Source: an uncultured bacterium
Lineage (GTDB): Bacteria; Bacteroidota; Bacteroidia; Bacteroidales; Muribaculaceae
Direction of reading: 5' to 3'
DNA: 64,000 nt
Assembly (NCBI GenBank): GCA_905214715.1
Contig: CAJMMT010000009.1
Coordinates: 52,082 to 116,081 of the forward strand
The notes below the pieces were generated by a model. It did no database searches and was not told the origin of the DNA. It saw nothing but the letters and a program-made list of their open reading frames with translations. A program made the position numbers and the translations under genes. Position 1 is the first letter of the stretch. Each line of letters starts with the position of its first letter. This document shows, one piece after another, positions 1 through 8,890 of the stretch.

Positions 1-516
1 CTCCGGGGAGTAAACGGAAAGAGAGTAAGTTCCGGGTAAGTCTACTATATTTATCTTGTAGCCTTTATATTTGAGCGAGCCTTCCTTCGCATCTACGGTA
101 ACACCCGCATAGTTGCCTACATGTTCGTGTGCCCCGGAAACTATATTGAAGAGAGAGGTCTTGCCACAATTGGGATTGCCAAGAAGGGCGACATTTATAA
201 TTTTGTCGCGCCTTATCCGGGAATCCTCGGCTTCGTCGTGGGCCGAAACGCCTGCCTTTTCAATCTTGTCATGTTCTGCAGCCTGCCACTCTTCGAGTGT
301 GACTATTTCTATCAGACTGGCTTCCGCCCTTCTTAGCGACACTTCATATCCCATGAGCGAGAATTTTATAGGATCCATAAGTGGGGCGTTGAGAATCATT
401 TTGACCACTCTGCCTTTTACGTATCCTATTTCCATAACCCGCTTGCGAAAAGCACCATGACCAAGTATTTTTGTTATTACGCCGGACTCTCCCGGTTTTA
501 GGTCAGATAATCTCAT
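1..516 (-). CDS. feoB: FeoAB ferrous iron transporter, N-terminal part (cut by window edge)
   Basis: This is the first 172 codons of a Fe(II) uptake permease with FeoA fused to FeoB; the rest lies beyond the left edge. Residues 1-75 (MRLSDLKPGESG...) have the FeoA SH3-like pattern. A short linker follows, then the FeoB G domain with G1 (GNPNCGKTS), a G2-like YAGVTV and G3 (DLPGTYS). FeoB is an inner-membrane iron transporter whose GTPase domain is cytosolic, and FeoA is a small accessory protein. The fusion is common in Bacteroidales. The start at 516 is the first ATG and gives a complete FeoA domain. The frame stays open to base 1. The membrane domain cannot be seen, so whether the full gene is intact is unknown. 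Confidence 0.93.
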   Translation of the reverse strand, partial: MRLSDLKPGESGVITKILGHGAFRKRVMEIGYVKGRVVKMILNAPLMDPIKFSLMGYEVSLRRAEASLIEIVTLEEWQAAEHDKIEKAGVSAHDEAEDSRIRRDKIINVALLGNPNCGKTSLFNIVSGAHEHVGNYAGVTVDAKEGSLKYKGYKINIVDLPGTYSLSVYSPE

Positions 517-630
517 ATACTATGGTTTATTCGGATTCTAATTAATACCCATAAACTATACGGATTTGAGGAGGCAAATGTTTTATCGCGAAACAAAATA
601 CCCTTCAAAGGGTATTCCCGTTGAAAAGAA

Positions 631-663
631 ATACCCCGAACCTCCCAGGCAGGTTCGGGGTAT
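631..663. terminator. Hairpin terminator between clpC and feoAB
   Basis: Two 13-nt arms (ATACCCCGAACCT and its complement) enclose a 7-nt loop. A T-run lies on the plus side (671-675) and TTCTTTT on the minus side. It sits 37 bp past the clpC stop and probably ends clpC transcription before feoAB. A smaller hairpin, ATACCCTT-CA-AAGGGTAT, lies at 598-615. Confidence 0.75.
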
Positions 664-699
664 TAATAAATTTTTACCGACTGATTATCAGATATCCCA

Positions 700-3282
700 T
701 CATTCCACGTCCCTATATGTGAAAGTCAGTTTTTCGTCTCCTTCCTTATACGAGACATCGATGGTTCCTCCAAGTTTTCCTTCGGCGTTCAGTGTCAGCA
801 TGAGTTCTGCGAGATCATCTTCCAGATACTTCTGGATAGCCCGTTTCAAGGGTCGGGCACCGAAGTTCTTGTCATATCCTCTGTCGGCAATGAATCCCTT
901 TGCTTCGTCAGTGAGATTAAGATGGAATCCAAGACCTTCTATGCGTTCGAAGAAATCTTTTAGCTCTACATCTATAATCTTGGATATTGCGTCGCGGTCA
1001 AGCTGGTCAAACATTATTATATCATCGACACGGTTCAGGAATTCAGGCGAGAACACCCTGTTCAGAGCCTTGGTTATTACGCCGTGTGCCTGATCTTTAG
1101 ATACACTTTCGGTATTGAAGCCTACTCCACCGCCGAAATCCTTCAGCTGACGGGAACCCACATTCGAGGTCATTATGATGATGGTGTTCTTGAAGTCTAT
1201 GCGTCGTCCGAGAGAATCGGTCAGCCTGCCTTCGTCCATAACCTGAAGAAGCAGATTGAATACATCGGGATGCGCCTTCTCTATCTCGTCGAGAAGTACT
1301 ACGGAATAAGGATGGCGCCGTACCTTTTCGGTAAGTTGACCTCCCTCTTCATAACCTACATATCCCGGAGGTGCTCCAACAAGGCGCGATACCGTGAATT
1401 TCTCCATGTATTCGCTCATATCCATACGGATAAGTGCATCGGGCGAATCGAAGAGATATTGCGATATTTTTTTTGCCAGATGGGTCTTGCCCACTCCGGT
1501 AGGCCCAAGGAACATGAAACATCCTATAGGTTTGTTCGGATCTTTAAGACCTATGCGGTTACGTTGTATGGCCTTTACTGTCTTTACTATGGCATCGTCC
1601 TGGCCGATAACCGAACCTTTCAGGGCGTCGCCCATGTGCAGGAGTCTCGATCCTTCAGCCTGAGCTATCCTTTGGGTGGGAACACCGGTCATCATGGCTA
1701 CGACTTCCGCTACTTTGTCGCCGTCCACCGGCACGCGCTCTGTATCGAGTTGCTTTTCCCAGTCTGACTTAGCTTTCTCAAGTTCTTCGCGTTTACGATT
1801 TTCCGTATCACGCAGCGCAGCCGCCTTTTCAAAGTCCTGGGCATGGGCAGCCTCCAGTTTGGCTGCCGTGGCCTCGTCTATCTCTTTCTCAAGCCGTTCT
1901 ATATGTTCAGGCACTACTATGTTGGTGATATGTACACGCGAACCGGCTTCATCGAGAGCATCGAGTGCTTTGTCAGGGAAGTTGCGGTCAGAGACATAAC
2001 GTTCAGTAAGGTCTACACAGGCCTGAAGTGCATCCTGAGTGTATGATACGTTGTGGTGAGCCTCATATTTTTCCTTAACCTGCTCAAGTATGCGCAATGT
2101 TTCCTCAGGTGTGGTAGGTTCTACCATAACTTTCTGGAAACGGCGTTCAAGCGCACCGTCTTTCTCTATATTCTGGCGATACTCATCAAGAGTTGTTGCA
2201 CCGATGCATTGTATTTCGCCACGGGCAAGTGCCGGTTTGAGCATATTGGCGGCATCCATGCTGCCGGGAGCTCCGCCGGCCCCCACTATGGTATGTATCT
2301 CGTCGATAAACAAGATTATGTCATCGTTTTTGGCAAGTTCGTTCAATACCGCCTTGATACGTTCCTCAAATTGTCCACGGTATTTGGTTCCGGCTACCAT
2401 GCCCGCCATGTCGAGTGCAATCACCTTCTTATCGAAGAGCACACGCGAAACCTTGCGCTGATTTATACGCAACGCAAGACCCTCGACAATGGCCGATTTA
2501 CCAACTCCCGGTTCGCCTATGAGCACCGGGTTGTTTTTTTTGCGGCGAGACAGAATCTGGGCAAGACGTTCAATTTCGTTATCACGTCCTACGACAGGAT
2601 CGAGGCGACCTTCCGCCGCCGCGCGTGTCATATCATATCCATACTTGTCGAGAGCCGGCGTGTCGCTTTTGCCACCCTTGTTTCCCTGACGGTCTGAAGA
2701 CGATTTGCCACTTTGGCGGCTGAATCCGGAACCGCGGGATTGTGCCGTAGAGTCGCTTTCTTCCTCATCGTCGTCTTCCATATCGTCATCTTCCGTATCT
2801 TTCTGCATGCCGGTGAAAGGCGCCGGACCGTCCGGGCCGATACTCTGAACGGAAATATCAAAATTCAGATAATCTGCCTTGAAGTTTTTAAGGAATTCAG
2901 ACTGTAGATTGTTTTTATCGTGAATCAGTGTCAGTATTATATGTTCTCCGCCCACAACTTGCGATTGCATTTTGCGCACTTCGACTGTGGCGAGCTGCAA
3001 CATCCTTATCGCCGACATCGTGAAGCGCGACTCATGGTCAAAAAGCGTTGTGGTGGATTCCTCTGAAAAGTCTATCTGAGGTATATGTTCTTCAAGTTCC
3101 TCTGCCATTTTAGCAATAGGAATATTGAGCTGACGCAATATCTTTACGGCATATCCGTCAGGATTGCGCAAGGCTGCCAAAATAAAATGCTCAGGGGCGA
3201 TAGCAGGAGAGTTGAACTCTTCGGCTACCTCTCTGGCCGCATTGATTATAGGCAGGAATTTTTTTGAAAATTCGTTTTTCAT
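700..3282 (-). CDS. clpC: ATP-dependent Clp protease ATP-binding subunit ClpC
   Basis: This is an 860-residue class I Hsp100 unfoldase that feeds substrates to the ClpP peptidase. In order it has a Clp N-terminal repeat domain (about 1-145), an acidic and Ser/Gly-rich linker (about 150-208, with acidic residues packed at 161-177), AAA+ module 1 (Walker A GEPGVGKS at 256-263, Walker B ILFIDE), a UVR-type coiled middle segment (KLEAAHAQDFEKAAALRD), and AAA+ module 2 (GPTGVGKT, VVLLDEIEKAHP) with a C-terminal D2-small domain. A VGF tripeptide after MTSNVGSRQLKDFGGG matches the loop with which ClpC docks on ClpP, so a role in proteolysis is likely. The UVR-like segment favours ClpC over ClpA. It is divergent from gyrA across about 340 bp, and no heat-shock operator was recognised. 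Confidence 0.95.
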   Translation of the reverse strand: MKNEFSKKFLPIINAAREVAEEFNSPAIAPEHFILAALRNPDGYAVKILRQLNIPIAKMAEELEEHIPQIDFSEESTTTLFDHESRFTMSAIRMLQLATVEVRKMQSQVVGGEHIILTLIHDKNNLQSEFLKNFKADYLNFDISVQSIGPDGPAPFTGMQKDTEDDDMEDDDEEESDSTAQSRGSGFSRQSGKSSSDRQGNKGGKSDTPALDKYGYDMTRAAAEGRLDPVVGRDNEIERLAQILSRRKKNNPVLIGEPGVGKSAIVEGLALRINQRKVSRVLFDKKVIALDMAGMVAGTKYRGQFEERIKAVLNELAKNDDIILFIDEIHTIVGAGGAPGSMDAANMLKPALARGEIQCIGATTLDEYRQNIEKDGALERRFQKVMVEPTTPEETLRILEQVKEKYEAHHNVSYTQDALQACVDLTERYVSDRNFPDKALDALDEAGSRVHITNIVVPEHIERLEKEIDEATAAKLEAAHAQDFEKAAALRDTENRKREELEKAKSDWEKQLDTERVPVDGDKVAEVVAMMTGVPTQRIAQAEGSRLLHMGDALKGSVIGQDDAIVKTVKAIQRNRIGLKDPNKPIGCFMFLGPTGVGKTHLAKKISQYLFDSPDALIRMDMSEYMEKFTVSRLVGAPPGYVGYEEGGQLTEKVRRHPYSVVLLDEIEKAHPDVFNLLLQVMDEGRLTDSLGRRIDFKNTIIIMTSNVGSRQLKDFGGGVGFNTESVSKDQAHGVITKALNRVFSPEFLNRVDDIIMFDQLDRDAISKIIDVELKDFFERIEGLGFHLNLTDEAKGFIADRGYDKNFGARPLKRAIQKYLEDDLAELMLTLNAEGKLGGTIDVSYKEGDEKLTFTYRDVE

Positions 3283-3476
3283 CTATATCGATTGCTATAT
3301 TTTTCCCTATCTAAAGCCATCTCCCCGTTAATATGAGTTTCTGACTGGAGACAGACATCACCTATCTGTATAACAAAACGCGTGCCAATTATTTTCGAAT
3401 ACTCTCTTAACATTTTTTGAGGATGGATGAATTTAAAAAAGCAACTCAGGCTAATGAATAAGAGTTAAATTTTTCT

Positions 3477-3484
3477 TAAATTTG
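3477..3484 (+). promoter_or_regulatory. Candidate -7 element (TAAATTTG) for gyrA
   Basis: TAAATTTG matches the Bacteroidetes -7 consensus TAnnTTTG. The expected TTG about 19 nt upstream is absent (TGA there), so it is a candidate only. It would give a 5' leader of about 130 nt. The rest of the 3283-3621 divergent gap is AT-rich, with nothing else I can name. Confidence 0.45.
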
Positions 3485-3621
3485 TAGATTGAAAATAATA
3501 GGGATTTCCCGGGCCTTTAATATAGGTAACAGTGTTCCGGATTACGGCATATGTCATCATGGCCGGCGGCGCATGGAAGGTTGAGGCAAAACCGGGTAAG
3601 AATATCCTAAAAGATAAAAGA

Positions 3622-6171
3622 ATGCAAGGAGACGACAAGATTATCCCGATTAATATAGAATCGGAAATGAAAGCGGCTTACATCGACTATTCAATGTCGG
3701 TGATAGTGTCGCGTGCCCTGCCGGATGTACGTGATGGCTTCAAACCTGTACATCGTCGCGTGCTTTTCGGCATGGACCGCGTAGGTAACAGTTTTTCAGG
3801 AGATACCAAGAAATCAGCGCGTATAGTGGGTGACGTCATGGGTCATTACCATCCTCATGGCGACAGCTCCATATATCTTACCATGGTGCGCATGGCTCAG
3901 GACTGGTCGCTCAGGTATCCTTTGGTATTCGGTCAGGGTAACTTCGGCAGCATTGACGGAGACTCCCCCGCGGCCATGCGTTATACTGAGGTCAAACTGT
4001 CGCGAATGGGCGAGGAGATGCTGCGTGATCTTGATTCGGAAACCGTAGATTTCATTCCCAACTTCGACAACACGACTCAGGAGCCTACCGTATTGCCTAC
4101 ACGTATACCGAATCTTCTTGTCAACGGCGCCTCGGGTATTGCCGTAGGTATGGCCACCAACATGCCCCCTCACAACCTGACGGAATCTCTGAATGCTTCT
4201 TTGGCGTTGATAGACAATCCTGATATAGATCTTGACGGACTCATGGAGCATATCAAGGCTCCCGACTTTCCTACAGGTGGTGAGATTTTCGGTTTGCAGG
4301 GTGTCAGGGACGCCTTCGAGACCGGGCGTGGCCGTATTATCGTGAGGGCTAAAGCCGAGATTGAGAACACTGGCACCCACGACCAGATTGTAATATCCGA
4401 GATTCCTTACGGCGTGCTCAAGAACGATCTGGTGAAGAGTATAGCCGACCTCGTCGAGGAGAAAAAAATCGACGGTATTGCCGATATTACCGACACATCG
4501 GCCCGCGGCAGCATTCATATCGCCATCGATATCAAGCGCGATGCCAACGCACGTGTGATTCTCAACAAACTGTTCAAGCTGACACAGCTGCAGACATCAT
4601 TCAGTGTCAATAACGTGGCTTTGGTTCATGGTCGTCCGCGCACGCTGAGCCTGAAAGAGATACTTCAGGCTTTCGTAGACCACCGTCACGAGGTGGTGAT
4701 ACGCCGCACAAGATATGAGTTGCGCAAGGCTGAAGAGCGTGCCCACATTCTGAAAGGGTTGATGATAGCCACCGACAACATCGACGAAGTGATAGCTATA
4801 ATCCGTTCGTCGCGTACCACCGATGAGGCGCGTGCCCGATTGATGGAGCGCTTTGACCTTGACGATGTGCAGAGCAGGGCTATCGTAGAGATGCGTCTGC
4901 GTCAGCTTACCGGTCTGGAAATGGACAAGCTCCGTGCCGAGTATGAAGAGCTGATGAAACTCATAGCTCACCTGAACGATATATTGAACAACGACGATGT
5001 ATGTCGAAATGTGATGAAGGAGGAGCTTATCGAGATTCGCGACAAATACGGCGATGAGCGTCGTACACGTATCAATCCTTTCTCGGGCGATATGAACGCC
5101 GAGGATTTCTTCCCCGACGATGAGATGATAATAACAATCTCTCACCTCGGATATATAAAGAGAACTCCCCTTTCCGAGTTCCGCACTCAGCATCGCGGCG
5201 GTCTTGGCTCGAAAGGAAGCGATACCCGCGATGAAGACTTCATAGAGCACATCTACCCTGCTTCCAACCACAATTATCTGCTGTTCTTCACAGATAAAGG
5301 ACGTTGTTATTGGCTGAAGGTATACGAGATTCCCGAATGTGCCAAGAATTCGAAAGGTCGTGCGATACAGAATCTGCTTAACATAGAACAGGATGACAGC
5401 GTCAACGCCGTCATCAGGGTAAAACATCTCGGTGATCCCGAATATGTCAAGAGCCATAACCTGATATTCGCCACCAAACTCGGCGTAATCAAGAAAACAT
5501 CGCTTGAGGCATACTCGCGTCCGCGCGCCAAGGGTGTTAACGCCATACTCATACGTGAGGATGACCGCCTTATAGCCGTGCGTCTTACCGATGGGAATGC
5601 CGAGGTTATTCTTGCCGACAGGGAAGGCCGCGCCTGCCGATTCAATGAGAAAGATGTTCGTGAGATGGGACGTGTCAGCACCGGTGTACGCGGAATGATG
5701 CTGGGAGGTGAAGGAGATGAGGTGATAGGCATGATTACAATGACCGGGGCCCCCGACGAAACAGTCATGGTTGTGTCTGAAAAAGGTTACGGAAAGCGTT
5801 CTCCTCTTGAAGATTATCGAATAACTTCCCGTGGTCGCAAGGGCGTGAAGACAATGGCCATAACCGAGAAGACAGGCGATTTGATTGCCATAAAGAATGT
5901 GAACGATGACAATGACCTGGTTATAATAAACCAGAGCGGCATAACACTGCGTCTGCCGGTTTCGTCGGTTCGTGTTATGGGGCGTGCCACACAAGGTGTG
6001 CGTCTGATCGATCTCTCGAAGCGCGGCGATACCATTGCCTCCGTATGCAAGGTCGATTCCGCCCCTGAAGAAACTGAAGAAGAAACAGAGGTTGAAAACG
6101 GCGAGGTAACTATCGGGATGGAAGTAACAGACCCGTCGGAGTCAAATGTCGGGAATATCGCTGAAGAATGA
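3622..6171 (+). CDS. gyrA: DNA gyrase subunit A
   Basis: GyrA is the breakage-reunion subunit of gyrase and introduces negative supercoils together with GyrB. The start chosen is the ATG giving MQGDDKIIPINIESEMKAAYIDYSMSV, the usual GyrA N-terminus. The frame stays open upstream to a GTG at 3532, but that extension has no family character. The protein is 849 residues. Catalytic Tyr121 lies in AAMRYTE, and the quinolone-resistance region reads HPHGDSSIYLTMVRMAQ with Ser at the classic position 82/83. The C-terminal beta-pinwheel has a GyrA-box-like QHRGGLG at about 523-529, which separates it from ParC. An acidic tail ends the protein. Position 103 is Phe in LVFGQGNFG, where Asp is common in other GyrA proteins. 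Confidence 0.97.
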   Translation: MQGDDKIIPINIESEMKAAYIDYSMSVIVSRALPDVRDGFKPVHRRVLFGMDRVGNSFSGDTKKSARIVGDVMGHYHPHGDSSIYLTMVRMAQDWSLRYPLVFGQGNFGSIDGDSPAAMRYTEVKLSRMGEEMLRDLDSETVDFIPNFDNTTQEPTVLPTRIPNLLVNGASGIAVGMATNMPPHNLTESLNASLALIDNPDIDLDGLMEHIKAPDFPTGGEIFGLQGVRDAFETGRGRIIVRAKAEIENTGTHDQIVISEIPYGVLKNDLVKSIADLVEEKKIDGIADITDTSARGSIHIAIDIKRDANARVILNKLFKLTQLQTSFSVNNVALVHGRPRTLSLKEILQAFVDHRHEVVIRRTRYELRKAEERAHILKGLMIATDNIDEVIAIIRSSRTTDEARARLMERFDLDDVQSRAIVEMRLRQLTGLEMDKLRAEYEELMKLIAHLNDILNNDDVCRNVMKEELIEIRDKYGDERRTRINPFSGDMNAEDFFPDDEMIITISHLGYIKRTPLSEFRTQHRGGLGSKGSDTRDEDFIEHIYPASNHNYLLFFTDKGRCYWLKVYEIPECAKNSKGRAIQNLLNIEQDDSVNAVIRVKHLGDPEYVKSHNLIFATKLGVIKKTSLEAYSRPRAKGVNAILIREDDRLIAVRLTDGNAEVILADREGRACRFNEKDVREMGRVSTGVRGMMLGGEGDEVIGMITMTGAPDETVMVVSEKGYGKRSPLEDYRITSRGRKGVKTMAITEKTGDLIAIKNVNDDNDLVIINQSGITLRLPVSSVRVMGRATQGVRLIDLSKRGDTIASVCKVDSAPEETEEETEVENGEVTIGMEVTDPSESNVGNIAEE

Positions 6172-6301
6172 TAATCGACCGATAAACTTTTTAAGCCAAA
6201 GGGTGTCTTATCTATGTTGGTCAGTTATTCTATAATGAATGGCGCGACATTATAAGGACATTCGAACAAGTGCAAAACAAATATTCATTCATTATATAGA
6301 T

Positions 6302-7525
6302 ATGAAGAAAATTCTAACATTGGCTCTTTGCGCGACAACTATGTTTGGCGCCATGGCCCAGAAACAAGTGGTAGACCAGGCCGCGAAGATGTCTGGAAAG
6401 TTTGATAAACTTAATGAGGCGCGTGGTCTTATAAAGGGTGCAATGGGAAATGCCGAGACCGCCAATGACGTGCGCACATATTTCGTGGCAGGAGAGCTTG
6501 AATTCGATGCTTTCGACAATGGCGTGAAAGCAGGTATGATCAATCCTCAGGATCCTTCGGCCGACCCGGAGACAATGGCTGACGAGCTCCTTTCCGGCTA
6601 TGGTTATTTCATGAAAGCACTTCCTCTTGATTCGATTCCTGATGCCAAAGGAAAGGTAAATCCCAAGTTTTCAAAGAAAATCGTAGGAAAGATCGGCGGA
6701 CATGTGGGCGATTTCTTCAATGCCGGAGGTACCAAGTATAATAACAAGAAGTATAACGACGCGTACGATTTGTTCATGATCTATGCGAACCTTCCTGAAG
6801 CAACCTGGATGGGAAAGAGTGCCCCTGCTCTTACACCCGAACAGCGCTCATTGGCATATTACTATGCAGGTCTGGCCGCATACTTCTCGCAGCAGCCTGA
6901 AAAAGCAACTCTGGCTCTGAAAAAAGCACGTGAAGCAGGATATGAGGACCCGGAAGCACAGAACTATGTGCTGGAAATAGCTTCTTGGCAGCAAATTGCA
7001 CAGGACAGTACCAAGGCTGACCTCGCTAAAGATAACATCATAGATGTAGCCCGTGCCGGATATAATAAATATGGCGTTACCATACCTCTGTTCATAAGCA
7101 ATCTTGTAAACGCTATGATCAACGATGGCAAGTATAATGAAGCCTTTGAACTGATGGACGCCGAGATCGCCAAGAATCCCGATAACGCATGGCTCTACGG
7201 TCTTCGCGGTTATGTTTATGACGTGAACGGCAATGAAGAGAAATCAGAAGCCGATTACCGTAAAGCCGCTTCGCTTCCCGGTGTGGATTTCGAGACCCTA
7301 AAGAACGCTGCCAAAAAGATTTATCGCATAGGTGCCGAAAAGCTGAACACCATCGAGGGTAACAGCGCTGAGGCTCAGGCAGCCCGCAAGGATTTGAAGA
7401 CCAACTATTTTGAAGTTGCAAAGCAGATAGTCGACCATGCACGCCAGATGCCTAACGCCGATGGCAGCATCGACTATGTAAGCGACGCTATCAACTACGC
7501 TCTTGAAACATACTTCAATAATTGA
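6302..7525 (+). CDS. Exported tetratricopeptide-repeat protein
   Basis: This 407-residue protein starts with a signal peptide (MKKILTLALCATTMFGAMAQ, cut after AMA). The rest is mostly helical with TPR-like repeats, for example around YYAGLAAYFSQQPEKATLALKKA and in the segment AWLYGLRGYVYDVNGNEEKSEADYRKA. It is probably periplasmic and makes protein-protein contacts; no enzymatic motif is visible. The ATG at 6302 is chosen over one 63 bp upstream because it starts directly at the signal peptide. It follows gyrA by 130 bp and is closed by a strong terminator. Its partner is unknown. I recall TPR proteins in this position in Bacteroidales but cannot check that here. Confidence 0.8.
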   Translation: MKKILTLALCATTMFGAMAQKQVVDQAAKMSGKFDKLNEARGLIKGAMGNAETANDVRTYFVAGELEFDAFDNGVKAGMINPQDPSADPETMADELLSGYGYFMKALPLDSIPDAKGKVNPKFSKKIVGKIGGHVGDFFNAGGTKYNNKKYNDAYDLFMIYANLPEATWMGKSAPALTPEQRSLAYYYAGLAAYFSQQPEKATLALKKAREAGYEDPEAQNYVLEIASWQQIAQDSTKADLAKDNIIDVARAGYNKYGVTIPLFISNLVNAMINDGKYNEAFELMDAEIAKNPDNAWLYGLRGYVYDVNGNEEKSEADYRKAASLPGVDFETLKNAAKKIYRIGAEKLNTIEGNSAEAQAARKDLKTNYFEVAKQIVDHARQMPNADGSIDYVSDAINYALETYFNN

Positions 7526-7564
7526 TTAAAATCGATGTCTCTGTAAGCAGCGATGTTTTGAGCG

Positions 7565-7623
7565 CCCTCTATTTATACAGAGGGTTAAAAAAAGTCAAAT
7601 CATTATGATTTGACTTTTTTTTT
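7565..7623 (+). terminator. Tandem hairpin terminator after the TPR gene
   Basis: There are two hairpins in a row. The first is CCCTCT...AGAGGG (7565-7584). The second is a 16-bp stem (7587-7602 with 7606-7621) that runs into nine T residues. The second is a textbook intrinsic terminator and separates gyrA/TPR from the mre operon. Confidence 0.9.
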
Positions 7624-7647
7624 ATCTATATGCGTTTTTAAAGAGTT

Positions 7648-7674
7648 TTGGAACGATATTTTTTGTTAATTTTG
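7648..7674 (+). promoter_or_regulatory. Candidate promoter of the mre operon
   Basis: TAATTTTG at 7667-7674 matches the Bacteroidetes -7 box. A TTG lies at 7648-7650 with a 16-nt spacer, shorter than the usual 19-20. It would give a leader of about 90 nt before mreB. Confidence 0.5.
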
Positions 7675-7769
7675 TATCTGCATTTGCCGGAAACCTTGTC
7701 CGTAATATGCAAATGGAGGTTTGCGTAACGTTAACTTCCTGTATCATAGAACCAATTCATATCTTAAGA

Positions 7770-8789
7770 ATGGGACTTTTTTCATTTACGCAAGAAATTG
7801 CAATGGATTTGGGAACTGCCAATTCCATCATAATTCACAACGACAAGATAGTAGTGGAGCAACCATCGGTTGTGGCCATAGAAAATAAAACAGACAAACT
7901 TCTGGCCGTAGGTGCCAAAGCGCATCTTATGGAAGGCCGTGAACCGCCGGGCATACGCACCATACGCCCGCTTCGTGATGGAGTGATAGCCGATTTCAAT
8001 GCCGCCGAACAGATGATACGTGGCATGGTTAAGATTGTAAGCTCAAAGCGCAGATGGTTCTCCCCTTCCCTTAGAATGGTAGTATGCATACCCTCGGGCA
8101 GTACTGAAGTTGAGATTCGCGCCGTTCGCGACAGTTCGGAACATGCCGGCGGTCGCGACGTATACATGATTTACGAACCTATGGCTGCCGCTCTCGGGAT
8201 AGGTCTCGACGTAGAGGCTCCGGAAGGAAACATGATAGTAGACATAGGCGGCGGTTCCACTGAGATAGCGGTGATATCTCTTGGCGGTATTGTAACCAAC
8301 AAGAGCATACGACTTGCCGGAAACGCTCTTACGACCGATATTCAGGAGCACATGGGTAGGGTTCACAACCTCAAGGTCGGTTCTACTATGGCGGAGCAGA
8401 TTAAAATAAATGTAGGTTCAGCCCTTACGGAACTTGACAACCCGCCCGAGCCTTTTATAGTGCATGGGCCCAACAAGATGACCGCGCTCCCTATGGAGGT
8501 TCCCGTAACCCACGAAGAAATCGCCCATTGCATAGATAAGTCGATAGCAAGAATGGAGGAATCCATTCTGGCCGCCCTTGAGCAGACTCCACCTGAGTTA
8601 TATGCCGACATTGTGAAAAATGGAATATATCTTACCGGTGGCGGTGCTCTGCTCAGAGGTCTCGCCAAGCGTTTCACTGACAAGATGAGAATCGAGTTCA
8701 AGATAGCGGATGATCCCTTGCGTGCTGTTGCCAAGGGCACCGGTGTGGCTCTCAAGAACATAAACCGTTTCTCATTCCTTATCCGCTGA
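7770..8789 (+). CDS. mreB: Rod shape-determining protein MreB
   Basis: MreB is an actin-like ATPase that forms membrane-bound filaments and guides lateral cell-wall synthesis by the elongasome. The ATG at 7770 gives 339 residues beginning MGLFSFTQEIAMDLGTANS, the standard MreB opening with the phosphate-1 motif DLGTAN. An in-frame ATG 63 bp upstream would add 21 residues of no family character. The phosphate-2 motif (IVDIGGGSTEIAV) and the adenosine-contact region (LTGGGALLRG) are present. It is the first gene of mreB-mreC-mreD-mrdA-rodA. Confidence 0.97.
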   Translation: MGLFSFTQEIAMDLGTANSIIIHNDKIVVEQPSVVAIENKTDKLLAVGAKAHLMEGREPPGIRTIRPLRDGVIADFNAAEQMIRGMVKIVSSKRRWFSPSLRMVVCIPSGSTEVEIRAVRDSSEHAGGRDVYMIYEPMAAALGIGLDVEAPEGNMIVDIGGGSTEIAVISLGGIVTNKSIRLAGNALTTDIQEHMGRVHNLKVGSTMAEQIKINVGSALTELDNPPEPFIVHGPNKMTALPMEVPVTHEEIAHCIDKSIARMEESILAALEQTPPELYADIVKNGIYLTGGGALLRGLAKRFTDKMRIEFKIADDPLRAVAKGTGVALKNINRFSFLIR

Positions 8790-8890
8790 TAAGGATATTA
8801 TCCGTCAATTATCGGCAATTCCGCGATATGTTGTTATTGCGGATAGAAGTGATTTAAGTTTTTTAAATTACTTCATAATATGGAATGTAG

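Noticed and set aside
113..460. Plus-strand frames over the first 500 bases
   Set aside because: They are shadows of the minus-strand feoAB gene, whose FeoA and G-domain motifs are clear.
3532..3621. GTG start extending gyrA by 30 residues
   Set aside because: The extension has no GyrA similarity and the ATG at 3622 gives the standard N-terminus.
4597..5994. Long minus-strand frame (465 codons) inside gyrA
   Set aside because: It is a mirror frame produced by gyrA codon use. Its translation has no recognisable domain.
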